Assembly (NCBI GenBank): GCA_024743405.1
Contig: JANSWP010000003.1
Span: 62,001-126,000, forward strand
DNA from: Bacteroidota bacterium
GTDB lineage: Bacteria; Bacteroidota; Bacteroidia; Chitinophagales; Saprospiraceae
Length of the DNA stretch: 64,000 bases
Direction: 5' to 3'
Each line of letters opens with the position of its first letter. The stretch's first letter is position 1. The notes under the pieces were generated by a model. That model was not told the origin of the DNA and made no database searches. It saw only the letters and a list, made by a program, of their open reading frames with translations. The translations under genes and the position numbers were made by a program. Below, piece after piece: positions 10,112 through 18,629 of this stretch.

Positions 10112-11206
10112 ATGCAATCAACTTATATATTCCTTCTTTTCCTTTTTCTGATTTCAATATGTGCAAACTGCAATATCGCAAGAGAAAGCACTCCAATTGC
10201 ACAAGGCTTAAAAGATTATGCTGACTTCCCAATCGGAAATTCCATTTCCATTAGAAAAATCATCGAAGATGAAAAATACAGGACTATGATTAAGCAAAAT
10301 TTCAATAGTATTACTTCGGGGAATGATATGAAAATGTACACAATCGGAAGAGAAGAAGGCAAATACAATTGGGAGAAAGCTGATGAAACGCTTGCTTTTT
10401 GCGAGCGCAATAATCAACGGATATTTGGACACACCTTAGTTTGGCATTTAGGATTGCCAAAATGGATTCAAAATAACGGAAAAGAACACGGTGCAGATTG
10501 GGTCGACGAATATCTTGAAACTTATATTACAAAAGTAGTCAGTCGATACAAAGGGAAAGTCGCTGCTTGGGATGTGGTGAATGAAGCCTTTGAAACAGCG
10601 GGCGGAAATTATCGGGAGACTTTTTGGTACCAATACTTAGGGAAAGAATACATCGCCAAAGCATTTCGATATGCACACGCGGCCGACCCCGAAGCCGAAT
10701 TATTTTATAATGATTTCAATATTGAGAGAGATACGGCAAAATTTCTCGGTGTTTTGAAAATGATTGAAGAATTGAAATCGGAAGGTGTGCCCATTACGGG
10801 ACTTGGTTTTCAAATGCATTTACGAATGGATATTCCCGATGAGGTCATTGCTTACACGTTAAAAAAAGCAGGTGAAACTGGTTTGAAAATTCACTTTTCC
10901 GAACTCGATATTATTTTCAATCGACACGATGATACCAAAGACGGCGGAGAGCAGGTTTATAAAGAATTAACGAAAGAGATGGAACAGGCGCAAGCAGAAA
11001 AATATAAAAATCTGGTTTTGATGTATCGGAAATATATTCCCAAAAATCAACAATACGGCATCACTTTTTGGGGCTGCAATGACAGAGATACGTGGATTAA
11101 ACGTTTTTTTGGAATTGAGGACTGGCCGACTGTTTTTGATGAAAATTTGAATCCGAAACGAGCTTATTACGGATTTATGGAAGGATTAAAAGAAAAGATA
11201 AGGTGA
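10112..11206 (+). CDS. GH10 endo-beta-1,4-xylanase, lipoprotein
   Basis: 364 residues with a lipoprotein signal (ICANC, Cys20). The GH10 TIM barrel is complete: NSITSGNDMKM (beta-1/2), HTLVWH at 107-112, the acid/base glutamate E158 in WDVVNEA, and the nucleophile E264 in HFSELDI. GFQMHLR and the TFWGCNDRDTWI end motif also match. The family cleaves internal beta-1,4-xylosidic bonds with retention. No carbohydrate-binding module is attached. The lipid anchor suggests the periplasm or the outer-membrane surface. It is the only clear endo-acting backbone enzyme in the locus and gives the main clue that the target contains xylan. The stop codon lies inside a palindrome. Confidence 0.95.
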   Translation: MQSTYIFLLFLFLISICANCNIARESTPIAQGLKDYADFPIGNSISIRKIIEDEKYRTMIKQNFNSITSGNDMKMYTIGREEGKYNWEKADETLAFCERNNQRIFGHTLVWHLGLPKWIQNNGKEHGADWVDEYLETYITKVVSRYKGKVAAWDVVNEAFETAGGNYRETFWYQYLGKEYIAKAFRYAHAADPEAELFYNDFNIERDTAKFLGVLKMIEELKSEGVPITGLGFQMHLRMDIPDEVIAYTLKKAGETGLKIHFSELDIIFNRHDDTKDGGEQVYKELTKEMEQAQAEKYKNLVLMYRKYIPKNQQYGITFWGCNDRDTWIKRFFGIEDWPTVFDENLNPKRAYYGFMEGLKEKIR

Positions 11207-11236
11207 CACCTTCTCGTTTCTCGAAGATGTCACCTT
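11201..11236. terminator. Palindrome between convergent genes, AGGTGACA family
   Basis: AGGTGACACCTTCTCG pairs with TCGAAGATGTCACCT. The GH10 stop codon TGA (11204-11206) is part of the left arm. The next gene converges from the other side and stops at 11250, so the hairpin is placed to end both transcripts. Confidence 0.7.
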
Positions 11237-11249
11237 AATTGACGGAGAT

Positions 11250-12941
11250 TTATACTCTTCTACCCAAAAACAAATGGATAAAATAAGCAATCAAAGGAAT
11301 CGAAATCGCCATACCGATAAAATCAGTAGAAACAATTTCTCCCCATCCGATATTAATAAGGAAGAATCCGATTAAGGCAAGACCGAAAGCATGTGGCATT
11401 GCATAACCAAAATTCCCTTTATCAAAAGGTAATGAACGCATAACTGAAGTCATTGAAAGGGTCTGATTTTTACCTGCCAAAGCCACTCTGTTTTGTGTTG
11501 CCATAATGAATATGACTGCCAGATTGAGTATTAACAAGAATAAAATAAACATTGCCCATTCGCCCATAGTCGGAACTGTTGAGCCCGGTATAAATGGACA
11601 AGTACTGTTCAATGCCGGGTTAGGTGCACCCCCCAAGGAGAAATAATCAAAATAGACTTCATTGCCATTAAAATTCGGACTGCCGGGGTCAAAGGTAAAT
11701 CGTCCCACAGCCAATTGAGTATTATCAAAGCCTTGCGTTCCTGGAGGGATCGTTCCGGTCATTTCCGTCCAATTATCCAAATCACCCGGAATCATAAAAT
11801 TGAACCAACCAGAATTTCTTCCGGATAAGTCTCTTAATTGTGCTCGAATCGTCATTGGTGCAGCACTTCTGACTCTGAGACTTACCGTTTGCATTGCACT
11901 ACTGATATCCACAATATCATTTCCTGAACCGTCAACAGGATTCCAATCAATTGGAGCGAAATTAGCCAATGGATTACCTATTGGGTCTGTTACTTCCGCT
12001 TTAGTCATTCCACAGGTGATGTCATTCGTCAAAGTTAATCGAATACCACCCGCATTTATAAAGTTGAAAGAAGCATCGTCAAAATGTTGGACATATAAAG
12101 GTCCTGATGCGTTGTTGATCATAAAGTTACATATCCCGGTATTACCATTGGCATCTGTGACCGTCACATCATAACTGCCTGCTGCGAGTCCGGTAATTGC
12201 ATTTGCTCCTGCAACACCTGCTTGAGTACCAGTTGTCATTCCGTTATCCCAATCTATTGTATAAGGACCGGTTCCGTTTTGAATATCAACTTCCGCTTCT
12301 CCGTCGGTTGCTCCTATTCCACTTGCAGCAGTTGTTTCCGAACACGCCAAATCAATATTCAAGCCCATAAATGCTTCGTCAAAATGATAACGACCCGTTG
12401 CAGTTCCGCAAGCCAAATTCAACTCCATCACACAACCAGGGCAAGCAGCAACTGGAAAAATGGCTTCATATAATTGCCAGCCATTATTCTCTAACATAAA
12501 AGTAGCCGAATTCAAAGTTTCCTGTGCGGCTCCTCCTTGTCTTGTGATTAAGCGAAAACGGAAAGTCTTATTATTTCCAGTAGGATCCTTAGCATATATG
12601 GCTACTCGATAATTGCCCGCTGCACCATCCCAAACAGGAGAACCTGCATCATGTCCTGGATTTCTAAACATCGCATCTGTATAGAACATATTGGGATTTA
12701 AGGTAAGGACATCTCCGACAAAGAATCTTGCAGAGCCATTAGCACCACCGTTAAATCCAGAAGTAAATTTTGACGCGCTGGCAGGAGCTGCTGCTATGAT
12801 ATTCCAGCCTAAAGCATTGACATCAAAACCAGGATTATTTAAAAGATTTTGCCCTTCTAATGAATTGGTAGTTGGAAAAAATAAAAGGGTAAGAAGAATA
12901 AAAAAGAGACTTCTTTTGAAGTGTAGAATCGTTTTTTTCAT
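11250..12941 (-). CDS. Carbohydrate-binding/SprB-repeat protein with VPTMGEW (IPTL-type) sorting signal
   Basis: 563 residues. Signal peptide (1-31). A galactose-binding-like domain of CBM4/9 type covers about 33-200 (LLNNPGFD, WQLYEAIF, YHFDEAFMG). A SprB-like repeat covers about 200-285 (GPYTIDWDNG, GLAAGSYDVTVTD), and a second jelly-roll-like domain about 285-450. At 456-462 VPTMGEW leads straight into a membrane helix (462-480), like the IPTL-CTERM class of exosortase signals. Unusually, some 80 residues follow with two more predicted helices (about 517-534 and 539-559) and the end GRRV. No T9SS domain is present. It is divergent from the sigma factor gene. Inference: a glycan-binding protein anchored or processed by the exosortase encoded at 46162. 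Confidence 0.75.
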   Translation of the reverse strand: MKKTILHFKRSLFFILLTLLFFPTTNSLEGQNLLNNPGFDVNALGWNIIAAAPASASKFTSGFNGGANGSARFFVGDVLTLNPNMFYTDAMFRNPGHDAGSPVWDGAAGNYRVAIYAKDPTGNNKTFRFRLITRQGGAAQETLNSATFMLENNGWQLYEAIFPVAACPGCVMELNLACGTATGRYHFDEAFMGLNIDLACSETTAASGIGATDGEAEVDIQNGTGPYTIDWDNGMTTGTQAGVAGANAITGLAAGSYDVTVTDANGNTGICNFMINNASGPLYVQHFDDASFNFINAGGIRLTLTNDITCGMTKAEVTDPIGNPLANFAPIDWNPVDGSGNDIVDISSAMQTVSLRVRSAAPMTIRAQLRDLSGRNSGWFNFMIPGDLDNWTEMTGTIPPGTQGFDNTQLAVGRFTFDPGSPNFNGNEVYFDYFSLGGAPNPALNSTCPFIPGSTVPTMGEWAMFILFLLILNLAVIFIMATQNRVALAGKNQTLSMTSVMRSLPFDKGNFGYAMPHAFGLALIGFFLINIGWGEIVSTDFIGMAISIPLIAYFIHLFLGRRV

Positions 12942-13307
12942 TGGATTATAATTTATTGTTCTAATATTCAGGTTATGATTACCTGCTCACAGTTTTTAAT
13001 TTTTGCTTGTAAAAGTAAGTTTTTGGCAGAATTTATCCTAAGAATCGTAAAATTAAGAATATGTATCGTTTAAATGGTTTGTAAATGGTTCGGAAAGGTT
13101 TGGATTGAGTTCATAGAGGTAGTTATATTTCATAAGGTTTACTTTTCAAAAGGCAGATTATTTCCAAAAATTAATTTTTGTGAAGATTTCCAAAAGTTTG
13201 AAATTTATTTAAAAAGGTTTGGTCATCGTTTTAAAGCAGTTTACCTTCATTTCCAATCGCTTTTGAGCCGTATTTTAATAGTGATTTGGTAACGCTATAA
13301 ATGAGGT
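12942..13307. promoter_or_regulatory. Divergent 366-base promoter region
   Basis: This gene-free stretch lies between the VPTMGEW protein gene (minus) and the sigma factor gene (plus), so it should hold promoters for both. On the minus strand TACTTTTA at 13017-13010 misses the Bacteroidota -7 consensus TAnnTTTG only in the last base. No convincing box is visible in front of the sigma gene. Long runs of TTTGGAAA-like sequence are present but no clear operator or RNA. Confidence 0.35.
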
Positions 13308-13820
13308 ATGCATTTATTTCAAAATGATAAAAAACAATTCGAAGAGATTTACCTTAAATATTATCCAATCCTTTTGGTATATGGAAAGACTATTTCTATC
13401 AATGAACAATTGATTGAAGATACCATTCAAGAATTGTTTTTAAAGCTTTGGCAGAGGCAAGAAAACTTACTTATCAGATCCTCTTTGGAAAATTACCTTT
13501 TAGTATCTTTTCGAAATAATTTAATTCGAAAACTAAAAACTCTTTCCACTCATAATTTGGAAATTGACTTGGTCGACATTTCCGAATCAAACATTAATAT
13601 AGAACAAGAAAAAAAACTCGAAACCTATCTTAATCAATTACCGACTCGCCAAAGAGAGGTTATTTTCCTTCGATATTATAAAAACAAATCTTATCAGGAA
13701 ATCGCTGAGATGTTGGATATCAGTTATCAGGTTGCTCGAAATTTTTCCTATCGTGCCATTAAGTTTTTGAAAAAGAATATGAAAAATCTGTATTCATTGA
13801 TGCTTGCGCTTATCATTTAA
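13308..13820 (+). CDS. ECF-type RNA polymerase sigma factor
   Basis: 170 residues, the normal ECF length. The region 2 helix set is around residues 8-75 (FEEIYLKYYPILLVYG, IEDTIQELFLKLWQ) and region 4 around 108-155 (LPTRQREVIFLRYYKNKSY, then the helix-turn-helix EIAEMLDISYQVARNFSYRA). The FecR gene follows after 136 bases, then a SusC gene with a signalling domain. This is the classical Bacteroidota cell-surface signalling order, so the factor probably turns on the SusCD operon and perhaps the whole locus when the glycan is sensed. No other regulator (HTCS, GntR, AraC) is seen in the locus. Confidence 0.92.
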   Translation: MHLFQNDKKQFEEIYLKYYPILLVYGKTISINEQLIEDTIQELFLKLWQRQENLLIRSSLENYLLVSFRNNLIRKLKTLSTHNLEIDLVDISESNINIEQEKKLETYLNQLPTRQREVIFLRYYKNKSYQEIAEMLDISYQVARNFSYRAIKFLKKNMKNLYSLMLALII

Positions 13821-13956
13821 ATTCCTAAATTTTAATTCGGAGAAAATATTTTTAAGAAAATAAAAATCGCAGGGTTACAAAATCTGCCGAATATACTCCT
13901 GTATATAAATACTAAAGCATCAAGCCAAAATCAACCCACACAAAATTTTAGTGAAG

Positions 13957-14985
13957 ATGCAAACAAGCAATGGAATGGATATAAGAAAATACGAAATGTT
14001 TACAGTTGAAGATTTTATGGAAGAAGAGTACTTCCGTCATTGGGTTTTGGAAAATGACTTTGAAACAAATACTTTTTGGAGTAAGTTTATTCAAATCTAT
14101 CCTAAACAATCAAAATCAATTCAGGAGGCAAAAAAAATGCTCCAATCCATTCATGGACATTTCGAATCAGAATTCAATGAAATTTCAAAAGACCGAGCAA
14201 AAAAATCTTTTCAAAATGTCTCCAAAAAAATGACGCAATTTACATCGGTCGTTTCCAAGCGGCGAAAAATGTGGAAATGGTCACTGGCTGCGTCTGTTTT
14301 GTTTTTAATAGGCATTGGCAGTTTTTTCTTTCAATCAAATGAAAGCACGCTTTTGACTTATTCGACTGGAAACGGTCAACGAATGACTCTCTTTTTGCCC
14401 GATTTCACAGAGGTTCAATTGAATGCCAACTCGACCCTTTTTGTAGATGCTGAAAAATGGGAAAGTGAAAATGTTCGAGTAGTCAGACTAGAAGGAGAAG
14501 GCTTTTTTGATGTGGCTAAGAAAGTAGAAGGCACAAAATTTATTGTCCATACGGGCGAGGTGGATGTTTCTGTTTTAGGGACTCAATTTAATGTTTGGGC
14601 GAGAGGCGAAAAAGCGGAAGTTGTCTTGGAAGAAGGTAAAATTGAATTGGCAATTGCCAATCAAAAAATTGCTATGCGACCGGGCGACTTCATTTCTTAT
14701 TCAAAATCCAAAAAGAAAATCGAATCGAAAAAAGTAACGCCATCAGACTATTCCGCTTGGAAAGATGGAATCGTGGTTTTGAATGATAACCTGAGTGAAA
14801 TAACAAAAGAACTAGAAACAATTTATGGTGTCGAATTCACCATTAAAAATGAAAAATTAAAGAACCGACAAATTCAATTGTCAGCCCCAGCAGATAGTTT
14901 AGATCAATTACTTGAAATTTTGGAAGTGATGTATTCGGAAGAGATTAATATTCAGAAAAAGGATGGTCAGGTGATTCTTTATTAA
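13957..14985 (+). CDS. FecR family anti-sigma factor
   Basis: 342 residues from ATG 13957; a GTG at 13951 would add two residues and no ribosome-binding site decides between them. The N-terminal cytoplasmic sigma-binding region covers 1-100. A single membrane helix lies at about 106-125 (WKWSLAASVLFLIGIGSFFF). The periplasmic FecR domain covers about 130-235 (GNGQRMTLFLPDFTEVQLNA, EGEGFFDVAK, VLGTQFNVWA). A C-terminal secretin/STN-like domain (DUF4974 type) covers about 260-342 (ITKELETIYGVEF). It should hold the upstream sigma factor at the membrane and release it when the SusC signalling domain touches its periplasmic part. Confidence 0.92.
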   Translation: MQTSNGMDIRKYEMFTVEDFMEEEYFRHWVLENDFETNTFWSKFIQIYPKQSKSIQEAKKMLQSIHGHFESEFNEISKDRAKKSFQNVSKKMTQFTSVVSKRRKMWKWSLAASVLFLIGIGSFFFQSNESTLLTYSTGNGQRMTLFLPDFTEVQLNANSTLFVDAEKWESENVRVVRLEGEGFFDVAKKVEGTKFIVHTGEVDVSVLGTQFNVWARGEKAEVVLEEGKIELAIANQKIAMRPGDFISYSKSKKKIESKKVTPSDYSAWKDGIVVLNDNLSEITKELETIYGVEFTIKNEKLKNRQIQLSAPADSLDQLLEILEVMYSEEINIQKKDGQVILY

Positions 14986-14990
14986 TAAGT

Positions 14991-15012
14991 AATCGCCCTT
15001 ATTGGGGTGATT
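14991..15012 (+). other. Weak hairpin between FecR and SusC genes
   Basis: AATCGCCC pairs with GGGGTGATT around a short loop just after the FecR stop, without a T-run. It may lower read-through into SusC or mark a processing site; it is not a full terminator. Confidence 0.3.
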
Positions 15013-15041
15013 CTGATTGGGTTACATAAAAATATTTTCAA

Positions 15042-15063
15042 ACCACCGAATAAATTCGGTGGT
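15042..15063. repeat. Perfect short palindrome before SusC
   Basis: ACCACCGAAT, AA, ATTCGGTGGT is a perfect 10-base inverted repeat ending 25 bases before the SusC start codon. Related cores (CCAAATAAATTTGG) form the ends of the inverted-repeat element at 26075-26341. As a leader hairpin it could influence SusC translation. Confidence 0.55.
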
Positions 15064-15088
15064 CGTGATAACATAAAATTACTCTCAC

Positions 15089-18000
15089 ATGATAAAAAAA
15101 TTACTCTTTACGCTAACATTCTTCATCACGGCTTCTGTCTCCATGAAATCTCAGGAAATGGCATTCGCAGGAGTTATGACTAAAACTTTCCGTCAGCAAA
15201 ATCAAATGCAAGCCTTGACTTCCGCACTCTCCGAGCTTTCGGATAAATACGATGTGTATTTTAGTTATGATGTGGAAATTTTAAAGGATTTAACCATTTA
15301 TAAAAAGAAGTTAAACGGCAACAACTTTTTGCAAGATTTAAAAACTGTTTTGAGAGGAACGGCTATGAAATTCAAAAAAGTAGGTGACCAAAATTATGTC
15401 ATTTTTAAATCTAGTAAAAAGTCAAAATCCAAACAAATCGGTAAATCTGAAGCGATAAAACGTTCTTCCAAAAAGGATACTAAAATTGAAAAATTATCTC
15501 AAAAATCAACTTTGATTGGGCCAACAACCTTGGACAATATAGACCTTCAAACAATTCAAAAAGAGGAATTTACTGTAAGAGGAATGGTCAAAGATGAAAG
15601 CGACGAACCAATGATTGGAGTCACCATTGTCCTGAAAAGTGACCCAGCGGTTGGAACACTTACAGAATTTGACGGCTCTTTTTTGCTCAATATTCCAGAT
15701 GGGCAACAAACATTAGTTTTTAGTTATATCGGATACCAAACCCAAGAAGTTGAGGTCTCAGATAGAAGCGAAATAAACGTCCAAATGGGCACCGATTTTC
15801 AAACCTTGGATGAGGTAATTGTCGTTGGATTTGGTACACAAAAGAAAAGATTTACCACGGGAGCGATTACAAAAATCGACGGCGAAGATTTACAAAATTC
15901 AACTCAAACCACAGTTGAAGGTGCTTTGCAAGGTCGTGTCGCAGGCGTTCAAGTGACAACTTCCGATGCGATGGCAGGCTCACCGGTGACCATTCGAATT
16001 CGAGGGACTTCTTCGATTGTGGCAAGTAGTGAACCTTTATATGTAGTGGACGGCGTTCCAGTCGTTTCGGGCAATTATTCAAAAAATAATGCGAGTACTT
16101 GGCGATTGGCAACAGCCCACGAATCGAATGCTTTGTCTCAATTAAATCCTGCGGATATTGAGTCTATTGAAATTTTAAAAGATGCTTCGGCAGCAGCGAT
16201 TTACGGTTCACGTGGGGCGAATGGCGTTGTTTTAATTACGACAAAAGGGGGCCAAAAAGGCAAGACAAAATTCAATGTGGGCTTTCAATCTGGTTTCTCA
16301 AAAGAGACCAATCGAATTGAAATGTTAAGTGGCCCGCAATGGCTTGAATTAGGAAAAGAAGCTTGGACAAACAGTTATAATGATGCCCTTGCAGACAGCG
16401 ACCCTTCAAACGACGCGACTTTTGATATTGCGAATGATTATGAAAAATTTTGGCAAGCTGTTTTACCCGAGGGTTTGACTCGAGAGGTCGCAGAACGAAC
16501 AGATACAGATTGGATTGAAGAAGCCATTCAAGACGGGCATTTTCAGGAAATGAATCTCTCTGCTTCGGGTGGAAATGACAAAACACTTTTTTATCTTGGC
16601 GGTACGTATCGAGACGAGCAAGGTATTTTTGTAGGCAATAATTTCAAAAGATATAATGCACGCGTCAATCTTGATCACAAACCGACTGAATTTTTGTCTT
16701 TGGGCGCACGGACGGCATTCACAGTTACAGACAGCGATATAATTCCAATTTCTTGGGCAGGAGGTTTGGGAACGGCGCAAAGTCAGGCATTGCCTTATTG
16801 GCCGATTTATAATGAAGACGGCACTTTTTTTCATTCCCAATCAGGGAATAATGTAGCGGCAGAATTGGCAAATACGGAAATGAATCAGACGGGAACTTCG
16901 ATTTTGGGAAATGTGTATGCTCAACTAACTTTTTTGGAAAACTTCACTTTACGCTCTGATTTTGGAGTAAATAATATTTACAAAAAAGAATTTTATTACC
17001 GTTCCGCAATCATCGAACCGGAGGCAATCTCTACCTCCGTTTTATCCGAAAGTCGAAATTGGAATACCAATAATACTTTATCCTATTCAAATACTTTTGG
17101 TCGCCATGCCATTGATGTTTTGGCAGGGATGAATGCAACGAAAAACGATTTTTATCAAAATGTAATTGATGGCGAAACCTTTCCGAATCCCGCTTTGAAG
17201 AACCCAGAAAATGCAGCGGTTCAAAGAGCTTCCGTGGGAACGACTCAATTTAGTTTTCTTTCCTTTTTGGGTCGTTTGAATTATCGTTTTGATGATAAAT
17301 ATTTGCTCGGAGTGAGTGTTCGACGCGACGGTTCTTCCCGATTTGGTACAGGAAACCGTTGGGGAACATTCCCTGCCGTTTCATTGGGTTGGATTGTTTC
17401 AGATGAAGGGTTTTTGCAAGATTCTGAGACATTGACATTCTTAAAATTGAGAGCAAGTTTTGGAATAACGGGTAATGCTGAAATTGGAAATTTTGAATAT
17501 TTTGGCTCATTTGCCACTAATAATTATGTGGATATGCCAGGCATTGTGGTCGAAGAAATAGACAATAATGGCTTGAGTTGGGAAAGCAGTAAGCAATACG
17601 ATATCGGAATGGATATTGGACTTTGGAATGGTCGAATTGAGGCAGGTCTTGACTTTTATTTAAAACAAACCGATGATCTTTTGACAGAAGTGGATGTGTC
17701 TGCACTTTCAGGAGTAAATCGCGTAACGAGCAATATAGGTTCGCTCGAAAATAAAGGCTTTGATTTCTCCATAACCACTCATAATACAAAAGGCAAATTC
17801 AAATGGGTCACAAATTTGAATTTGGCTTACAACTCTAATGAAATTACTAATCTCGGGGGATTGGATTTTATTGCAGGACAAACATTCGGATTGGGTGCTG
17901 TCGGTGTGGGGTATCCTGTCGGCGCGAGATATACGGTTCCGTGGGCAGGCATTGCAGAGAGTGATATGAATTTATTAGTTAGTGACCCCGACGACCCAAG

Positions 18001-18613
18001 TATCCAAACGGAAATTCAAGTCAAAGGCGGCGACGAATTATTTATCAATCAATTTGGTGAACTAACGAATATTTACAATCCAAACGACCAAGTTTTCTTC
18101 GGAAATCCGACTCCTGTTTGGACTGGCGGTTTGAGCAATTCCTTCAATTATAAAAATTTCGATTTGAGTGTCCTTATCACGTTTGCAACAGGACATGACC
18201 TTTCGAATGATGAGCAACGATTCCAACGTTCTCCATTCGGATTTGGTTGGACAATGTGGTCAGACGGCATGAATCGCTGGCAAAATCAAGGCGACCAAAC
18301 TGATATGCACCGCCTGACTTGGAACTCACCAAATCGAACTTATACATCCGGTCGAGTTATTACTGACGCAGATTATGCACGATTAAAAGACGTAACCATT
18401 GGCTATAATTTTCCGAAAGCTCTTTTACAAAAATGGAAATTAAGCAATATGCGGGTTTATGCCAAAGGAACGAATCTCGCCACCCTGACGGGCTACGAAG
18501 GTTGGGATCCTGAATATAATCGAGACGGAGCAGGCAATGTAGGGCAAAGTAAATCTTGGTTGCCTTCGCCGCAGGCAAGGAGTATTTCTTTTGGAGTGAA
18601 TGTCACTTTTTAA
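15089..18613 (+). CDS. SusC/RagA TonB-dependent transporter with N-terminal STN signalling domain
   Basis: 1174 residues. Signal peptide, then a secretin/TonB short N-terminal (STN) domain at about 32-112 (ALSELSDKYDVYFSYDVEIL, FLQDLKTVLRGTAMKF). A carboxypeptidase-like regulatory domain covers about 155-235 (VRGMVKDESDEPMIGVTIVL, FSYIGYQTQEV). The TonB plug begins near TLDEVIVVGFGTQKK and includes ALQGRVAGVQV, IRIRGTSSI, PLYVVDGVPV and AAIYGSRGANGVVLI. The remaining 750 residues form the barrel, ending SISFGVNVTF. SusC proteins import oligosaccharides through the outer membrane with SusD as lid. The STN domain, absent from many SusC proteins, is the part that signals to FecR, which matches the two genes upstream. 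Confidence 0.96.
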   Translation: MIKKLLFTLTFFITASVSMKSQEMAFAGVMTKTFRQQNQMQALTSALSELSDKYDVYFSYDVEILKDLTIYKKKLNGNNFLQDLKTVLRGTAMKFKKVGDQNYVIFKSSKKSKSKQIGKSEAIKRSSKKDTKIEKLSQKSTLIGPTTLDNIDLQTIQKEEFTVRGMVKDESDEPMIGVTIVLKSDPAVGTLTEFDGSFLLNIPDGQQTLVFSYIGYQTQEVEVSDRSEINVQMGTDFQTLDEVIVVGFGTQKKRFTTGAITKIDGEDLQNSTQTTVEGALQGRVAGVQVTTSDAMAGSPVTIRIRGTSSIVASSEPLYVVDGVPVVSGNYSKNNASTWRLATAHESNALSQLNPADIESIEILKDASAAAIYGSRGANGVVLITTKGGQKGKTKFNVGFQSGFSKETNRIEMLSGPQWLELGKEAWTNSYNDALADSDPSNDATFDIANDYEKFWQAVLPEGLTREVAERTDTDWIEEAIQDGHFQEMNLSASGGNDKTLFYLGGTYRDEQGIFVGNNFKRYNARVNLDHKPTEFLSLGARTAFTVTDSDIIPISWAGGLGTAQSQALPYWPIYNEDGTFFHSQSGNNVAAELANTEMNQTGTSILGNVYAQLTFLENFTLRSDFGVNNIYKKEFYYRSAIIEPEAISTSVLSESRNWNTNNTLSYSNTFGRHAIDVLAGMNATKNDFYQNVIDGETFPNPALKNPENAAVQRASVGTTQFSFLSFLGRLNYRFDDKYLLGVSVRRDGSSRFGTGNRWGTFPAVSLGWIVSDEGFLQDSETLTFLKLRASFGITGNAEIGNFEYFGSFATNNYVDMPGIVVEEIDNNGLSWESSKQYDIGMDIGLWNGRIEAGLDFYLKQTDDLLTEVDVSALSGVNRVTSNIGSLENKGFDFSITTHNTKGKFKWVTNLNLAYNSNEITNLGGLDFIAGQTFGLGAVGVGYPVGARYTVPWAGIAESDMNLLVSDPDDPSIQTEIQVKGGDELFINQFGELTNIYNPNDQVFFGNPTPVWTGGLSNSFNYKNFDLSVLITFATGHDLSNDEQRFQRSPFGFGWTMWSDGMNRWQNQGDQTDMHRLTWNSPNRTYTSGRVITDADYARLKDVTIGYNFPKALLQKWKLSNMRVYAKGTNLATLTGYEGWDPEYNRDGAGNVGQSKSWLPSPQARSISFGVNVTF

Positions 18614-18629
18614 TTTAATCGTAAGAAAA

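Noticed and set aside
13074-13292. 72-codon plus-strand frame upstream of the sigma factor gene
   Set aside because: Low-complexity, aromatic- and lysine-rich product without signal or domain, in the divergent promoter region.
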